Positions 18,401 through 27,153 of a stretch of DNA of 64,000 nt are shown in pieces. The stretch is taken from assembly GCF_030538755.1 (NCBI RefSeq), contig NZ_JAUNTJ010000012.1:1-64000 (forward strand), read 5' to 3'. The DNA comes from Paracoccus sp. (in: a-proteobacteria) (GTDB taxonomy: Bacteria; Pseudomonadota; Alphaproteobacteria; Rhodobacterales; Rhodobacteraceae). A program made the translations under genes and the position numbers. The notes below the pieces were generated by a model. The model was given only the letters and a program-made list of their open reading frames with translations. It was not told where the DNA came from and ran no database searches. Within the stretch, counting starts at the first letter, position 1, and each line of letters begins with the position of its first letter.

Positions 18401-19756
18401 TCAGCGTCGATCAGTGACCGCCGCCGCCGCAGGCATGGGCAGGTTGCTGACCGGCTGGTTCGGCCTGGTGCGGATCATCAGCGTCGCCAGCGCCGCAAGG
18501 ATCAGCAGCACACCGGCAAAGCTGATGGCGGTGCTGGGGTTCGACCCAAGGAAGGTCTTGTAGATAAAGCCGAATGTCACCGTCTCGATCAGCATCGGGA
18601 TCACGATCATCATGTTGATGATGCCCATATAAACGCCATAGCGTTCCTTGGGGATCTCGGTCACGGCGATCAGATAGGGCACGCCCATCATGCTGGCCCA
18701 GCCGATCCCGAACCCGATCATCGGCACGAACAGCATGTATTTGTTGGTGATATGCGGAAAGATCAGCAGCGCCGCCCCGGCCAGCGTCACGGCAAAGGCG
18801 TGAACCATCTTGGGTGCCCAGCGATGCGCCAGCCAGACCAGACCAAAGGCCGAAGAAAAGGTCACGACGTTATAGAAGCCGTTAACCAGCCCGGTCCAGC
18901 CCACGGCCTCTTGATACAGGGCATGATCGGCGACGGTGGCATTCCAGACAGATTTTGCAATGGAATGCGACACATACTGCCAATAGATGAACATCGCATA
19001 CCACTGGAACAGGTAAACCAGCGCCAGTTGCCACAGCGCACTGGGCATGGTGCGGATGGCGTCAAAGATTTCCGCGACGGCGGCAAACAGCCCCTTGGGC
19101 TTGGCGCGCAGTTCCTCCAGCTCGGCCGGGGTCGGCGGGTTTTCCGGCGTGGACAGCACCGAAATCAGAACCGACCCGATCGAGCAGATCGCCCCGACAT
19201 AGAACGACCCGAATACCCAATAGGGGATGCCCGATTCCGTCACGCCGCCGATGTATTTCTGGAACACATACAGCGACACGTTCGCCAGCGTGATGCCAAG
19301 CCCGGTGAAAAAGCTCTGCATCAAAAAGCCGGTGGCGTGCTGACCGGCGGGCAGCTTGTCGGCGATAAAGGCGCGATACGGCTCCATCGCGGTGTTGTTG
19401 CTGATGTCCAGCATCCACAGCAGCAGAACCGCCATCCAAAGCGCGGTGACATGCGGATAAAAGAACAAACAGATCGAACAGCCGATGGCGCCGATCAGGA
19501 AATACGGGCGCCGGCGGCCAAGGCCGGGCACCCAGGTGCGGTCAGACAGCGCGCCGATGATCGGCTGCACGATCAGCCCCGTCACCGGCCCCGCCATGTT
19601 CAGCAGCGGCAGTTGTTCCGGGTTGGCGTTCAGAAAGCTGAACACCGGGTTGATCGCCGTCTGCTGCAAGCCAAAACTGTATTGAATTCCGAAAAAACCG
19701 AAATTCATCAACATGATTTGACGAAATGTCATTGCTATTCGTGGATCGACTGTCAT
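18401..19756 (-). CDS. MFS transporter, SLC45/sucrose-symporter type
   Basis: 451 residues with about twelve hydrophobic segments. The loop [20 protein letters not shown] (between helices 2 and 3) carries the RxGRRR signature of the major facilitator superfamily, in the form seen in sucrose/maltose/glucoside proton symporters. The substrate is inferred only from family likeness. The ATG at 19756 follows GGGGGAAAAA and gives a short cytoplasmic N-terminus. No glycoside hydrolase or sugar kinase adjoins it. A LacI-type operator-like sequence lies 80 bases upstream, and a strong terminator closes the gene. Confidence 0.82.
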   Translation of the reverse strand: MTVDPRIAMTFRQIMLMNFGFFGIQYSFGLQQTAINPVFSFLNANPEQLPLLNMAGPVTGLIVQPIIGALSDRTWVPGLGRRRPYFLIGAIGCSICLFFYPHVTALWMAVLLLWMLDISNNTAMEPYRAFIADKLPAGQHATGFLMQSFFTGLGITLANVSLYVFQKYIGGVTESGIPYWVFGSFYVGAICSIGSVLISVLSTPENPPTPAELEELRAKPKGLFAAVAEIFDAIRTMPSALWQLALVYLFQWYAMFIYWQYVSHSIAKSVWNATVADHALYQEAVGWTGLVNGFYNVVTFSSAFGLVWLAHRWAPKMVHAFAVTLAGAALLIFPHITNKYMLFVPMIGFGIGWASMMGVPYLIAVTEIPKERYGVYMGIINMMIVIPMLIETVTFGFIYKTFLGSNPSTAISFAGVLLILAALATLMIRTRPNQPVSNLPMPAAAAVTDRR

Positions 19757-19835
19757 TTTTTCCCCCAAGTGACATGCCGCAGGCAACGGAGGATCGACGG
19801 CCCCCATGCCGCGAATCGCCTTCCGTTGGCGCTAG

Positions 19836-19849
19836 CGATAGCGCAAACA
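19836..19849. promoter_or_regulatory. LacI-type operator-like site upstream of the MFS gene
   Basis: CGATAGCGCAAACA, centred on GCGC as in LacI-family operators (TGTTAGCGCTAACA type, 11 of 14 positions). It overlaps a perfect inverted repeat GCGCTA-GCGA-TAGCGC (19829-19844). Fifteen bases around it (GATAGCGCAAACACG) recur exactly before pyk. It lies between the divergent MFS and transaminase genes. Confidence 0.5.
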
Positions 19850-20007
19850 CGATAAATTTATAGTTACAATATTGTCGCATGGCGCGGCTTTGGGCGGGAT
19901 CGTTCCTGCGGCGCATTTTTTGCCGGATTTTTGGGCAGATTCGGCAAGCCTTGACGGGCCGTTCCTTTCGGCGGAAACCCACGCCATGTCAATAAAAGGA
20001 TAGCAAG

Positions 20008-20868
20008 ATGACCCGCACCGTTTATGTGAACGGCGATTACCTGCCCGAAGATCAGGCGATGGTTTCGGTGTTCGACCGCGGCTTTCTGATGGCAGATGCG
20101 GTGTATGAAGTGACCAGCGTGCTGGACGGCAAGCTGATCGACTTTGCCGGGCATCTGCTGCGTCTGAAACGGTCGCTGGCCGAGCTGGACATGGCCAATC
20201 CGCACAGCGATGACGAATGGCTGGCGATCCATCGCCGCATGGTGGCGGATAACGGCATCGACGAAGGGCTGATCTATCTTCAGGTCACGCGCGGCAACCC
20301 CGGCGACCGCGATTTCGCCTATCCGCCTGCCGATACCGCGCCGACCGTGGTTCTGTTCACCCAGGCCAAGGCGAATCTGGCCGACAGCCCGGCGGCCAGG
20401 GTTGGCGTCAGCGTCATCTCGGTGCCGGATCTGCGTTGGGGGCGGCGCGACATCAAGACGGTGCAATTGCTGTATCCGTCGATGGCCAAGATGGCGGCCA
20501 AGGCGGCGGGGGCCGATGATGCGTGGTTCGTCGAGGACGGTTTCGTGACCGAGGGCAGCAGCAACAATACCTATATCGTCAAGGATGGCGTCATCATCAC
20601 CCGCGCGCTGTCGAACGATATTCTGCACGGCATCACCCGCGCCGCCGTGCTGCGCTTTGCCGCCGAGGCGCAGATGAAGATCGAGGAGCGCAACTTTACC
20701 ATCGCCGAGGCTCAGGCCGCGGATGAGGCGTTTTACACGTCGGCGTCGGCCTTTGTGATGCCGGTGGTTTCGGTTGACGGGGTGTCGGTTGGGGATGGCG
20801 CTCCCGGTCCGGTGGCGGCCCGCCTGCGCGACGTTTATCTTGAGGAAAGCCGCAAATCGGCGGTCTGA
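20008..20868 (+). CDS. dat: D-amino-acid transaminase (class IV PLP aminotransferase)
   Basis: 286 residues, normal for fold-type IV aminotransferases. It exchanges amino groups between D-amino acids and 2-oxo acids, supplying D-alanine/D-glutamate or degrading D-amino acids. The Schiff-base lysine is K150 in RRDIKTVQLL. WFVEDGFVTEGSSNNTYIV contains the conserved glutamate and phosphate-binding residues, and SNDILHGITR the second phosphate loop. A branched-chain aminotransferase or aminodeoxychorismate lyase activity cannot be fully excluded, but the RRDIKT and overall length fit Dat best. The ATG has AGGATAGCAAG upstream. Confidence 0.88.
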   Translation: MTRTVYVNGDYLPEDQAMVSVFDRGFLMADAVYEVTSVLDGKLIDFAGHLLRLKRSLAELDMANPHSDDEWLAIHRRMVADNGIDEGLIYLQVTRGNPGDRDFAYPPADTAPTVVLFTQAKANLADSPAARVGVSVISVPDLRWGRRDIKTVQLLYPSMAKMAAKAAGADDAWFVEDGFVTEGSSNNTYIVKDGVIITRALSNDILHGITRAAVLRFAAEAQMKIEERNFTIAEAQAADEAFYTSASAFVMPVVSVDGVSVGDGAPGPVAARLRDVYLEESRKSAV

Positions 20869-20880
20869 CCCGCCCGAAGA

Positions 20881-20904
20881 TGCGTATTTGGGCAAACAGG
20901 AAGC
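20881..20904 (+). repeat. 24-nt dispersed repeat, copy A
   Basis: Begins TGCGTATTTGGGCAAACAGG and ends AAGC. It matches 23 of 24 bases of the reverse complement of 24443-24466. Both copies lie just after the end of a gene or operon. A looser relative (GGATATTTAGGGACCAAAG) lies at 32827-32845 after pheT. Confidence 0.8.
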
Positions 20905-20918
20905 CCCGAGCGCCTTAG

Positions 20919-20944
20919 GCGAACCGCGCTTTGGTGCGGTTCGC
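20919..20944. other. Perfect 9-bp hairpin between convergent genes
   Basis: GCGAACCGC (20919-20927) and GCGGTTCGC (20936-20944) flank an 8-base loop. There is no T run on either side. It sits between the transaminase gene and the minus-strand unit ending near 20953, so it may act as a weak bidirectional terminator or RNA end. Confidence 0.5.
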
Positions 20945-20952
20945 GATGGCCA

Positions 20953-21090
20953 TCAGCGACAGCGTGAGTCGATGGTCCGACAGCGCCGCCGGATCATCGT
21001 CGGATAGAGTATCGCCCGGATCAGTGCTGCGATGGCCAGATTGATGCTGGTAAATTCGGCCGCAGCGATGGCGGCGAACCGGCCGGGCAT
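20953..21090 (-). CDS. Possible small protein (45 aa)
   Basis: A 45-codon frame starting 7 bases after the N-formylglutamate amidohydrolase stop codon, with GAGGGGG just before the ATG (spacing shorter than ideal). The product is amphipathic then basic: AAIAAAEFTSINLAIAALI followed by an arginine-rich tail. I do not recognise it. It could equally be the remnant of a decayed gene or chance coding. Confidence 0.25.
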   Translation of the reverse strand: MPGRFAAIAAAEFTSINLAIAALIRAILYPTMIRRRCRTIDSRCR

Positions 21091-21097
21091 TGCCCCC

Positions 21098-21838
21098 TCA
21101 GACCTCTGCCTGCGCCAGCACCTGTGTCAGCACCGGGGCCAGCCGCGCCGCCCATTCGCGTTGGCCCGCATCGTCGCGGATCAGGTCGTTGCGCAGCTCG
21201 ATCAGCACGTTCGGGCGCCCCGGCTTCAGCGCGTGGCGGTCGATGGAATCGCCGTCCAGATGCCCGGCGTAGGGTTCGTTGTCGCCGGTGATCCAGCCTT
21301 GTTCGCGGCAGGCGGTAATCAGCGGCGGGCCAAGGCGTTCGTCGTCATGCGAATACAGCACCCCTATCTGCCACGGCCGGGGCGCGCGGCCTTGCAGGCG
21401 GGGGGTGAAGGAATGCACCGCGCAGATGCAGCGGTCAGGGTGCTGTGCCGCCAGTGCCCCAAGCGCGGCGTGATAGGGCCGGTGCAGCCGTTCCAGCCGC
21501 CGCAGCTTTTCTTCGGGCGAGGCGTGTTTGTTGGCGGGAATCACCGTGCCGTCATACAGCCGCATCAGCAGCGTCGGGTCATCTTCGCCGCGATTCGGGT
21601 CGATCACCAGCCGCGAGAAATTGGAAAAGATCGCCGGTGCGTCCAGCAGCTTGGCCAGATGCGCCGCCACGCCCGCCGCGCCGACATCATAGGCGATATG
21701 GCGCGCCATATCCTGCGGTGCGATGCCCAGATCTCCGCCCGCCACCCAGCCGGGCACATGATTCGTTGCATGATCGCATGTCACCAGCCAGCGCGAGGGG
21801 CGGTCGGCCCCGGTGATCCAGAATGCTTCGTCCGTCAT
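21098..21838 (-). CDS. N-formylglutamate amidohydrolase
   Basis: 246 residues. Members hydrolyse N-formyl-L-glutamate (the last step of one histidine-degradation route) or related N-acyl amino acids through a metal-dependent carboxypeptidase-like fold. Typical segments are LVTCDHATNHVP (about 18-29), FSNFSRLVIDPNRGEDDPTL (71-90), CAVHSFTPRL and the C-terminal LIELRNDLIRD. No hut genes are nearby, so the physiological substrate is uncertain. Convergent with the transaminase gene and divergent from pyk. Confidence 0.85.
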   Translation of the reverse strand: MTDEAFWITGADRPSRWLVTCDHATNHVPGWVAGGDLGIAPQDMARHIAYDVGAAGVAAHLAKLLDAPAIFSNFSRLVIDPNRGEDDPTLLMRLYDGTVIPANKHASPEEKLRRLERLHRPYHAALGALAAQHPDRCICAVHSFTPRLQGRAPRPWQIGVLYSHDDERLGPPLITACREQGWITGDNEPYAGHLDGDSIDRHALKPGRPNVLIELRNDLIRDDAGQREWAARLAPVLTQVLAQAEV

Positions 21839-21918
21839 GATTCCGCCGTAATTGACCCGCAGGATTTAGGCCATCGAGGCGCGTAACACCAGTTGCCACC
21901 ACAAGTTGAATCCGGCAT

Positions 21919-21932
21919 AGATAGCGCAAACA
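21919..21932. promoter_or_regulatory. LacI-type operator-like site upstream of pyk
   Basis: AGATAGCGCAAACA, 20 bases before the pyk start codon and therefore near the expected transcription start. It shares GATAGCGCAAACACG exactly with the site before the MFS gene. Confidence 0.5.
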
Positions 21933-21952
21933 CGGTCAAAAGGACGGAACGG

Positions 21953-23398
21953 ATGAGACGCCATCGCAATGTGAAAATCGTCGCCACGCTTGGCCCGGCC
22001 TCCAGCGACTATGAAACCATCCTTGCGCTGGCCGAGGCTGGCGCCGATGTGTTCCGCCTGAACATGAGCCACGGCAGCCACGAGGATCACCGCGCCCGCC
22101 ACGCCGCCATCCGCCGCGTGGAAGAGGAAACCGGCCGCCCCATCGCGATTCTGGCCGACCTGCAAGGGCCAAAGCTGCGCGTCGGTCCCTTTGCCAGCGG
22201 TGCCCATGATCTTGAGGAAGGCGACAGCTTTCGCTTTGATCTGGATGCGGTGCCGGGCGACGGGCAGCGGGTGCAACTGCCGCACCCCGAAATTTTCGCG
22301 GCCTTGCAGCCCGGATCGGAACTGCTGGTCAATGACGGCAAGATCCGCCTGCGCGTCAATGACTGCGGCCCCGATTTCGCCAATTGCACCGTGACGGTGG
22401 GCGGCACGATTTCCGACCGCAAGGGCGTGAACGTGCCCGATGTGGTGCTGCCGCTGGCCGCCCTGTCCGACAAGGATCGTGACGATCTGGAATTCGCCTG
22501 CGAACTGGGGGTGGACTGGCTGGCGCTGTCCTTTGTCCAGCGCCCCGAGGATGTCGAGGAGGCCAAGCAACTGGCGCGGGGCCGTGCCGCCATTCTCTCC
22601 AAGATCGAAAAACCCGCCGCGGTCAAGGCTTTCACTGAAATTCTGGCCGTATCCGATGGCATCATGGTGGCGCGCGGCGATCTGGGGGTGGAACTGCCGG
22701 TGCATTCGGTGCCGCCGATTCAGAAACGTCTGGTGCGCCATTGCCGCGCGGCGGCCAAGCCGGTGATCGTCGCCACGCAGATGCTGGAATCCATGATCGA
22801 AAGCCCGATGCCCACGCGGGCCGAGGTCAGCGACGTGGCCACCGCCATCTATGAGGGCACCGACGCCATCATGCTGTCCGCCGAAAGCGCGGCAGGCCAG
22901 TATCCGGTCGAGGCCGTCACCACGATGGACAGCGTGGCGCGCAGCGTCGAAAGCGACCCGACCTATCGCGAGATCATCGAATCCAGCCGCAAGGCCAAGC
23001 TGCACAGCATTGCCGACGGGATCGTGACCGCCGCGCGCGAGATTGCCGAAACCACCGACATCGCCGCGATCTGTGCCTTTACGCAATCCGGCGCGACCGC
23101 CCGCATCGCCGCGCGCGAACGCCCGCGTGTGCCGATCATCGCCATGTCCTCGCTGATGGGCACGCTGCGGCGGCTGTCGCTGTCCTGGGGCTGCCATTGC
23201 TTCAAGACGCCGGAACTGGTCCGCTTCAAACAGGCGGTGGTGAACGCGGCCCGTGTCGCCCGCGATCACGGGTTTGCCGATGACGACGATCATATCGTCG
23301 TGGTGGCCGGGGTGCCGTTCAACGTGCCGGGCACGACGAACATTCTGCGCATCGCGCCTTGCGACGAACGCTTGATCTATCGCACCGACCCTGACTAA
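21953..23398 (+). CDS. pyk: Pyruvate kinase
   Basis: 481 residues. It makes pyruvate and ATP from phosphoenolpyruvate and ADP, the last step of glycolysis and of the Entner-Doudoroff route. Motifs: KIVATLGPAS (8-17), FRLNMSHGSHEDH, the catalytic lysine in ILSKIEKPAAV, metal-binding MVARGDLGVELP, and the substrate loop IVATQMLESMIESPMPTRAE. The C-terminal allosteric domain is complete. The ATG at 21953 follows AAGGACGG; an in-frame start 60 bases earlier lacks family residues. A LacI-type operator-like site overlaps the probable promoter. Confidence 0.97.
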   Translation: MRRHRNVKIVATLGPASSDYETILALAEAGADVFRLNMSHGSHEDHRARHAAIRRVEEETGRPIAILADLQGPKLRVGPFASGAHDLEEGDSFRFDLDAVPGDGQRVQLPHPEIFAALQPGSELLVNDGKIRLRVNDCGPDFANCTVTVGGTISDRKGVNVPDVVLPLAALSDKDRDDLEFACELGVDWLALSFVQRPEDVEEAKQLARGRAAILSKIEKPAAVKAFTEILAVSDGIMVARGDLGVELPVHSVPPIQKRLVRHCRAAAKPVIVATQMLESMIESPMPTRAEVSDVATAIYEGTDAIMLSAESAAGQYPVEAVTTMDSVARSVESDPTYREIIESSRKAKLHSIADGIVTAAREIAETTDIAAICAFTQSGATARIAARERPRVPIIAMSSLMGTLRRLSLSWGCHCFKTPELVRFKQAVVNAARVARDHGFADDDDHIVVVAGVPFNVPGTTNILRIAPCDERLIYRTDPD

Positions 23399-23434
23399 GT
23401 GGCGGTGAATGTTTCAATCTGTCGCGTGACCCAT

Positions 23435-23677
23435 ATGACCGACCTTCTGCTTCTTGGCGGCATTGCCCTGTGCCTGCTGTCGGTGATCTTCGCCATCGTG
23501 CAACTGGCCCAGACCCGCCCGCCGCGTGCTGCGGCGATCCTGCTGGTGCTGGGCATCGCCGCCATTCTGGCAGTGCCGTTCCTTGATGGCCCGACCCGGA
23601 TCAGCGCCGATGGCGTTACCGAGGCCTGGCACCGGGTAACGGGCGACGCCGCGCCCGAACCTGCGCCCGCGCAATAA
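23435..23677 (+). CDS. Small membrane protein of unknown function
   Basis: 80 residues with two hydrophobic helices (LLLLGGIALCLLSVIFAIV at about 4-22 and AAILLVLGIAAILAVPFL at about 32-49) and a short alanine/proline-rich tail. I do not recognise it. It follows pyk by 36 bases and precedes the rpmI promoter, so it may be cotranscribed with pyk. The ATG at 23435 was chosen over a GTG 36 bases upstream because it gives a membrane-type N-terminus. Confidence 0.55.
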   Translation: MTDLLLLGGIALCLLSVIFAIVQLAQTRPPRAAAILLVLGIAAILAVPFLDGPTRISADGVTEAWHRVTGDAAPEPAPAQ

Positions 23678-23681
23678 CCGC

Positions 23682-23709
23682 TTGCATTTACGCAGCCGCG
23701 CCTCTATAC
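23682..23709 (+). promoter_or_regulatory. Sigma-70 type promoter of rpmI-rplT
   Basis: TTGCAT and CTATAC with a 16-base spacer, about 75 bases before the rpmI start. It lies immediately after the previous stop codon and is the best match upstream of this ribosomal protein operon. Confidence 0.6.
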
Positions 23710-23783
23710 GGCGCGCTTCCACCCGCGTGGCCGGCCCCGTCTGGCATTGCCGAGCCGCGCGTTCACTCTGAAAGGAGACGAAA

Positions 23784-23984
23784 ATGCCTAAGATGAAGAC
23801 CAAAGCGGCCGCGAAAAAGCGGTTCTCGATGACGGCGACGGGCAAGGTCAAATCGGGTCAGGCCGGCAAACGCCACGGCATGATCAAACGCACGACCAAG
23901 TTCATCCGCGATGCGCGCGGCACGATGATCCTCAGCGAAGCTGATACCAAGATCGTCAAGAAATACATGCCCTACGACCGCTGA
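23784..23984 (+). CDS. rpmI: 50S ribosomal protein L35
   Basis: 66 residues, the standard size. It is a small basic protein of the large subunit. The N-terminus [14 protein letters not shown] and the [12 protein letters not shown] centre match the family. AAAGGAGA precedes the ATG at ideal distance. It is cotranscribed with rplT 13 bases downstream. infC, which often leads this operon, is not here. Confidence 0.98.
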   Translation: MPKMKTKAAAKKRFSMTATGKVKSGQAGKRHGMIKRTTKFIRDARGTMILSEADTKIVKKYMPYDR

Positions 23985-23997
23985 GGAGAGCTGAGAT

Positions 23998-24357
23998 ATG
24001 TCCCGCGTTAAATCCGGCAAAGTCACCCACGCCCGCCACAAAAAGGTTCTGGATCAGGCCAAGGGCTATTACGGCAACCGCTCGCGCAACTTCCGCACCG
24101 CGACTCAGGCCGTTGACAAAGCCAACCAATATGCGACCCGCGACCGCAAGAACCGCAAGCGCAACTTCCGCGCCCTGTGGATTCAGCGGATCAACGCCGC
24201 CGTCCGCGCCATCGACGCCGACCTGACCTATTCGCGCTTCATCAACCTGCTGTCGAAATCCGGCATCGAGGTTGACCGCAAGGTTCTGGCCGATCTGGCC
24301 ATCCACGAACCCGAGGCATTCGGCGCCATCGTCGAAAAAGCCCGCGCCGCCGCCTGA
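23998..24357 (+). CDS. rplT: 50S ribosomal protein L20
   Basis: 119 residues. It binds 23S rRNA early in large-subunit assembly and, in many bacteria, represses its own operon. [29 protein letters not shown] ([13 protein letters not shown]) and [11 protein letters not shown] are the family's signature blocks. GAGGAGAG precedes the start. A T-tailed terminator follows 30 bases after the stop; in many alphaproteobacteria pheS would come next, but here three other genes intervene. Confidence 0.98.
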   Translation: MSRVKSGKVTHARHKKVLDQAKGYYGNRSRNFRTATQAVDKANQYATRDRKNRKRNFRALWIQRINAAVRAIDADLTYSRFINLLSKSGIEVDRKVLADLAIHEPEAFGAIVEKARAAA

Positions 24358-24387
24358 TCGGCCCACGCGCAAGCATCAGGAATACAG

Positions 24388-24412
24388 GCCGTCCCGCTCG
24401 GGGCGGCTTTTT
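24388..24412 (+). terminator. Intrinsic terminator of rpmI-rplT
   Basis: GCCGTCCC pairs with GGGGCGGC (one G-T pair) around a short loop and is followed by TTTTT. It ends the ribosomal protein operon 30 bases after the rplT stop codon. Confidence 0.9.
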
Positions 24413-24442
24413 CATGTCTGACAGGTTGCGAAAACGCCCGCC

Positions 24443-24466
24443 GCTTCCTGTTTGTCCAAATACGCA
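24443..24466 (-). repeat. 24-nt dispersed repeat, copy B
   Basis: Inverted partner of 20881-20904 with one mismatch (GGAC for GGGC). It lies just beyond the rplT terminator, at the junction with the P450-acyltransferase-symporter block. Confidence 0.8.
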
Positions 24467-24573
24467 CCTTGGGGCGCGGCCTTGCCAACCCAACCGCCCG
24501 TCCGCTCACACAGCCGTTGTTGGCGACCTGCCGGGTTCCGGTCTATGCTGCAACGGAACAGGGAAAGGGCAAT

Positions 24574-25950
24574 ATGGAGGGCACCTCGTCAGATCATGGC
24601 ACAAGGCCCGAGCCGGTCAAGGTGCAACTGGCCACGCGCCCCTTGGGGATCATCGCCTCGGCCATGACCGCGCGGCGCAATTTGCTGGAACTGATCCCGG
24701 AACTGGCGCTGCGTCAGCCGATGGTGTCGGGCAAACTGGGCATCCGCTGGCATATGGTGATGGACCCGGAGGCGCTGGAACGGGTGCTCAAGGACCGGGT
24801 AGACGATTATCCCAAATCCTCGGTCACGCGGATGCTGCTGGAACCGGCAATCGGCCAGTCGCTGTTTGTCGCCGAGGGCGCGCATTGGCGGTGGCAGCGG
24901 CGGGCCGCGGCGCCGGTCTTTGCCACCCGCAACGTGCAGGCATTGGGTCCGGTGATGACCGCCGCCGCGCGGGCCAGTGCCGAAAGGGTGGCGCGGGCGG
25001 GTGGTCAATCCATTGATCTGTTTCAGGAAACCGTCGCCGCGACCTTCGAGGTCATCTCGGATGTCACCTTTTCAGGCGATGATGTGTTTGACCGCGATCT
25101 GGTTCACGGCGCGATTGATGCCTATATCGCGCAGACCGCCAAGGTCTCGGTTCTTGACGTGCTGGGCCTGCCCGCTTGGGTGCCACGGCCGGGGCGTCTG
25201 ATCTCGGGGTCATCGCTCAAGCGGATGAAATCCTTTGCCGACCGCGCCATCGCCGAACGGACCACGCGCGGGCCGCGCCCGGTGCCCGATCTGCTGGACC
25301 TGTTGCGCGCAGGGCAAGACCCGGAAACCGGACGCCGCATGAGCCGCGATGAGCTGCGCGACAACCTGCTGACTTTTATCGTGGCGGGCCATGAAACCAC
25401 CGCACTGACCCTGGCCTGGGCGCTGTATCTGTGCGCCTTTGACCCTGCCATACAGGATCGCGCCGCAGCCGAGTCGCAGGCCGTGCTGGCTGGCCGTGAC
25501 GCCGCCGAGGCCGCAGACCTGCCCGCGTTGCCGCTGCTGACGCGGATCGTCGATGAAACGCTGCGCCTTTATCCGCCCGCCGCCTTTCTGTCGCGCACGG
25601 CCCGCAAGGCCGACACACTCGGCGGGCGCGAGGTGCGCCCCGGTGATACGGTGATGCTGCCGATCTATGCGCTGCACCGTCATCGGATGTGGTGGCGCCA
25701 CCCCGATGCCTTTGATCCAGACCGCTTTTTGACAGCACCCGGCAAAAACACGTTCCTGCCCTTTGGCGCAGGGCCACGCATCTGCATCGGCGCGAATTTC
25801 GCCGTGCAAGAGGCCGTCATCATTCTGGCGACGCTGCTGGCCCGGTTCCGCTTTGATCCCGCCCCCGACCATCCCCCGCCACAGCCGCGAATGATCCTGA
25901 CCCTGCGCCCCGCCGGAGGTGTATGGTTGCGCGTCACGCCACGCACATGA
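24574..25950 (+). CDS. Cytochrome P450
   Basis: 458 residues, a soluble bacterial P450 length. The heme-thiolate motif FLPFGAGPRICIG places the ligand at C404; the I-helix oxygen-activating AGHETT is at 271-276; ETLR (328-331) is the K-helix ExxR. GAHWRWQRR is the C-helix heme-propionate contact. It should hydroxylate a hydrophobic substrate using an external ferredoxin system; no redox partner gene adjoins it, so partner and substrate are unknown. AAAGGG precedes the ATG at 24574; a longer in-frame start lacks family residues. It opens a three-gene block between rplT and pheS. Confidence 0.9.
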   Translation: MEGTSSDHGTRPEPVKVQLATRPLGIIASAMTARRNLLELIPELALRQPMVSGKLGIRWHMVMDPEALERVLKDRVDDYPKSSVTRMLLEPAIGQSLFVAEGAHWRWQRRAAAPVFATRNVQALGPVMTAAARASAERVARAGGQSIDLFQETVAATFEVISDVTFSGDDVFDRDLVHGAIDAYIAQTAKVSVLDVLGLPAWVPRPGRLISGSSLKRMKSFADRAIAERTTRGPRPVPDLLDLLRAGQDPETGRRMSRDELRDNLLTFIVAGHETTALTLAWALYLCAFDPAIQDRAAAESQAVLAGRDAAEAADLPALPLLTRIVDETLRLYPPAAFLSRTARKADTLGGREVRPGDTVMLPIYALHRHRMWWRHPDAFDPDRFLTAPGKNTFLPFGAGPRICIGANFAVQEAVIILATLLARFRFDPAPDHPPPQPRMILTLRPAGGVWLRVTPRT

Positions 25951-25990
25951 TATGCGCGGCTATCCTGTTTCACGGTTTTTGTTTTCTGCC

Positions 25991-27088
25991 ATGCGCCCGA
26001 CACCCGATCACCAGAGCTTTCTGGAAACCCGCCATTTCGCATCGCTGGATGGATTGCGCTTTATCTGTATCGCTGCGGTGCTGTGGCATCATTCCGATCT
26101 GATGCGCAGCGTTGACGCGGTTCTGGCCAAGCGTGGCTTTACCGGCGTTGACTTTTTCTTCGTCATCAGCGGTTTTCTGATTACGACTCTGCTGCTGCGC
26201 GAACGCGCGAACACGGGCACGGTATCGTTGCGCGGCTTTTACTGGCGGCGGTTCTTGCGGATCATCCCGATCTATTTCCTCGCCGTGACGGCGGTTGCAG
26301 CCTATTACATTCTGGTCAAGGGGCAGACGCAATATCTTGAAATCCTGCCGTTTTACTATCTGTTCCTGTCGAATTACCTGCCTGAACACATCCCGATGCT
26401 GTCGATCACCTGGTCGCTGTCGGTTGAAGAGCAATATTACGTTGTCTGGCCGCTGTTGCTTGTCCTGACACCATGGCGATGGGTGCCCGCGCTGCTGGTG
26501 GTGCTGATCGGGGTGAATATTGCCGGCGCGATGGGGACGCTTGCTCCGTTTGGTATCCGCGCGTTCGAACTGGGACCGCTGTTCATGCAGATTGGCGCGG
26601 TGGGCTATGCGCCGATTCTGATGGGGTCGCTGGCAGCGGTCATGCTGCACAGCACGCGCGGCTTTAACCTGATCGCGCCGGTTCTGGGCCGCCGCTGGAT
26701 GCCGCTGGCGCTGTTCCCGGCCATCTTGCTGCTGCTGCAATTCCTGCCGGGCAATCTGACCGGCTGGCCCAACCTGCTGCTGCATGGCACGATGACTGCC
26801 GCCCTGATCTCGATCGTTGTGCGCGAGGATAACATCCTGCGCCCGGCCCTGACGCTGGCCCCGATCGCAAGGGTGGGGCAGGTCAGCTATGGCATTTACA
26901 TCTATCATCTGATCGCGCTGCATGTGGTGAACATGATCGGTCTGGGGCAGGGAATGGCGCAATTCCTGATCTATTCGGCCCTGTCCTATGTTCTTGCCGA
27001 GCTGAGTTTCCGAACAGTCGAGGCATATTTTCAGCATTTGCGGCACAAGCAGGTCGGTTCGGTCGGTCGCGCGCCTGAAACCGTATGA
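25991..27088 (+). CDS. Acyltransferase 3 family membrane protein (OafA/NodX type)
   Basis: About 365 residues with ten or so hydrophobic segments. RHFASLDGLRFICIAAVLWHH near the N-terminus carries the catalytic-type histidine of acyltransferase 3 proteins, followed by GFTGVDFFFVISGFLIT, FYWRRFLRIIP and TWSLSVEEQYYVVWP, all diagnostic. Such proteins move acyl groups, usually acetyl, onto cell-surface sugars. The start is uncertain: no strong ribosome binding site precedes 25991, and in-frame starts at 25952 and 25919 are possible. It follows the P450 by about 40 bases at most, so cotranscription is likely. Confidence 0.85.
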   Translation: MRPTPDHQSFLETRHFASLDGLRFICIAAVLWHHSDLMRSVDAVLAKRGFTGVDFFFVISGFLITTLLLRERANTGTVSLRGFYWRRFLRIIPIYFLAVTAVAAYYILVKGQTQYLEILPFYYLFLSNYLPEHIPMLSITWSLSVEEQYYVVWPLLLVLTPWRWVPALLVVLIGVNIAGAMGTLAPFGIRAFELGPLFMQIGAVGYAPILMGSLAAVMLHSTRGFNLIAPVLGRRWMPLALFPAILLLLQFLPGNLTGWPNLLLHGTMTAALISIVVREDNILRPALTLAPIARVGQVSYGIYIYHLIALHVVNMIGLGQGMAQFLIYSALSYVLAELSFRTVEAYFQHLRHKQVGSVGRAPETV

Positions 27089-27098
27089 ACCGCTTGCG

Positions 27099-27112
27099 TG
27101 GTTGCGCAAACA
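27099..27112. promoter_or_regulatory. Weak operator-like palindrome upstream of the AGCS gene
   Basis: TGGTTGCGCAAACA is nearly palindromic around GCGC and shares GCGCAAACA with the sites before pyk and the MFS gene. It begins 10 bases after the acyltransferase stop codon and 42 bases before the symporter start. Confidence 0.3.
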
Positions 27113-27153
27113 GGCAGACAGTCCCCTAAAGGTAGAAAAGAAAGGGGGACATC

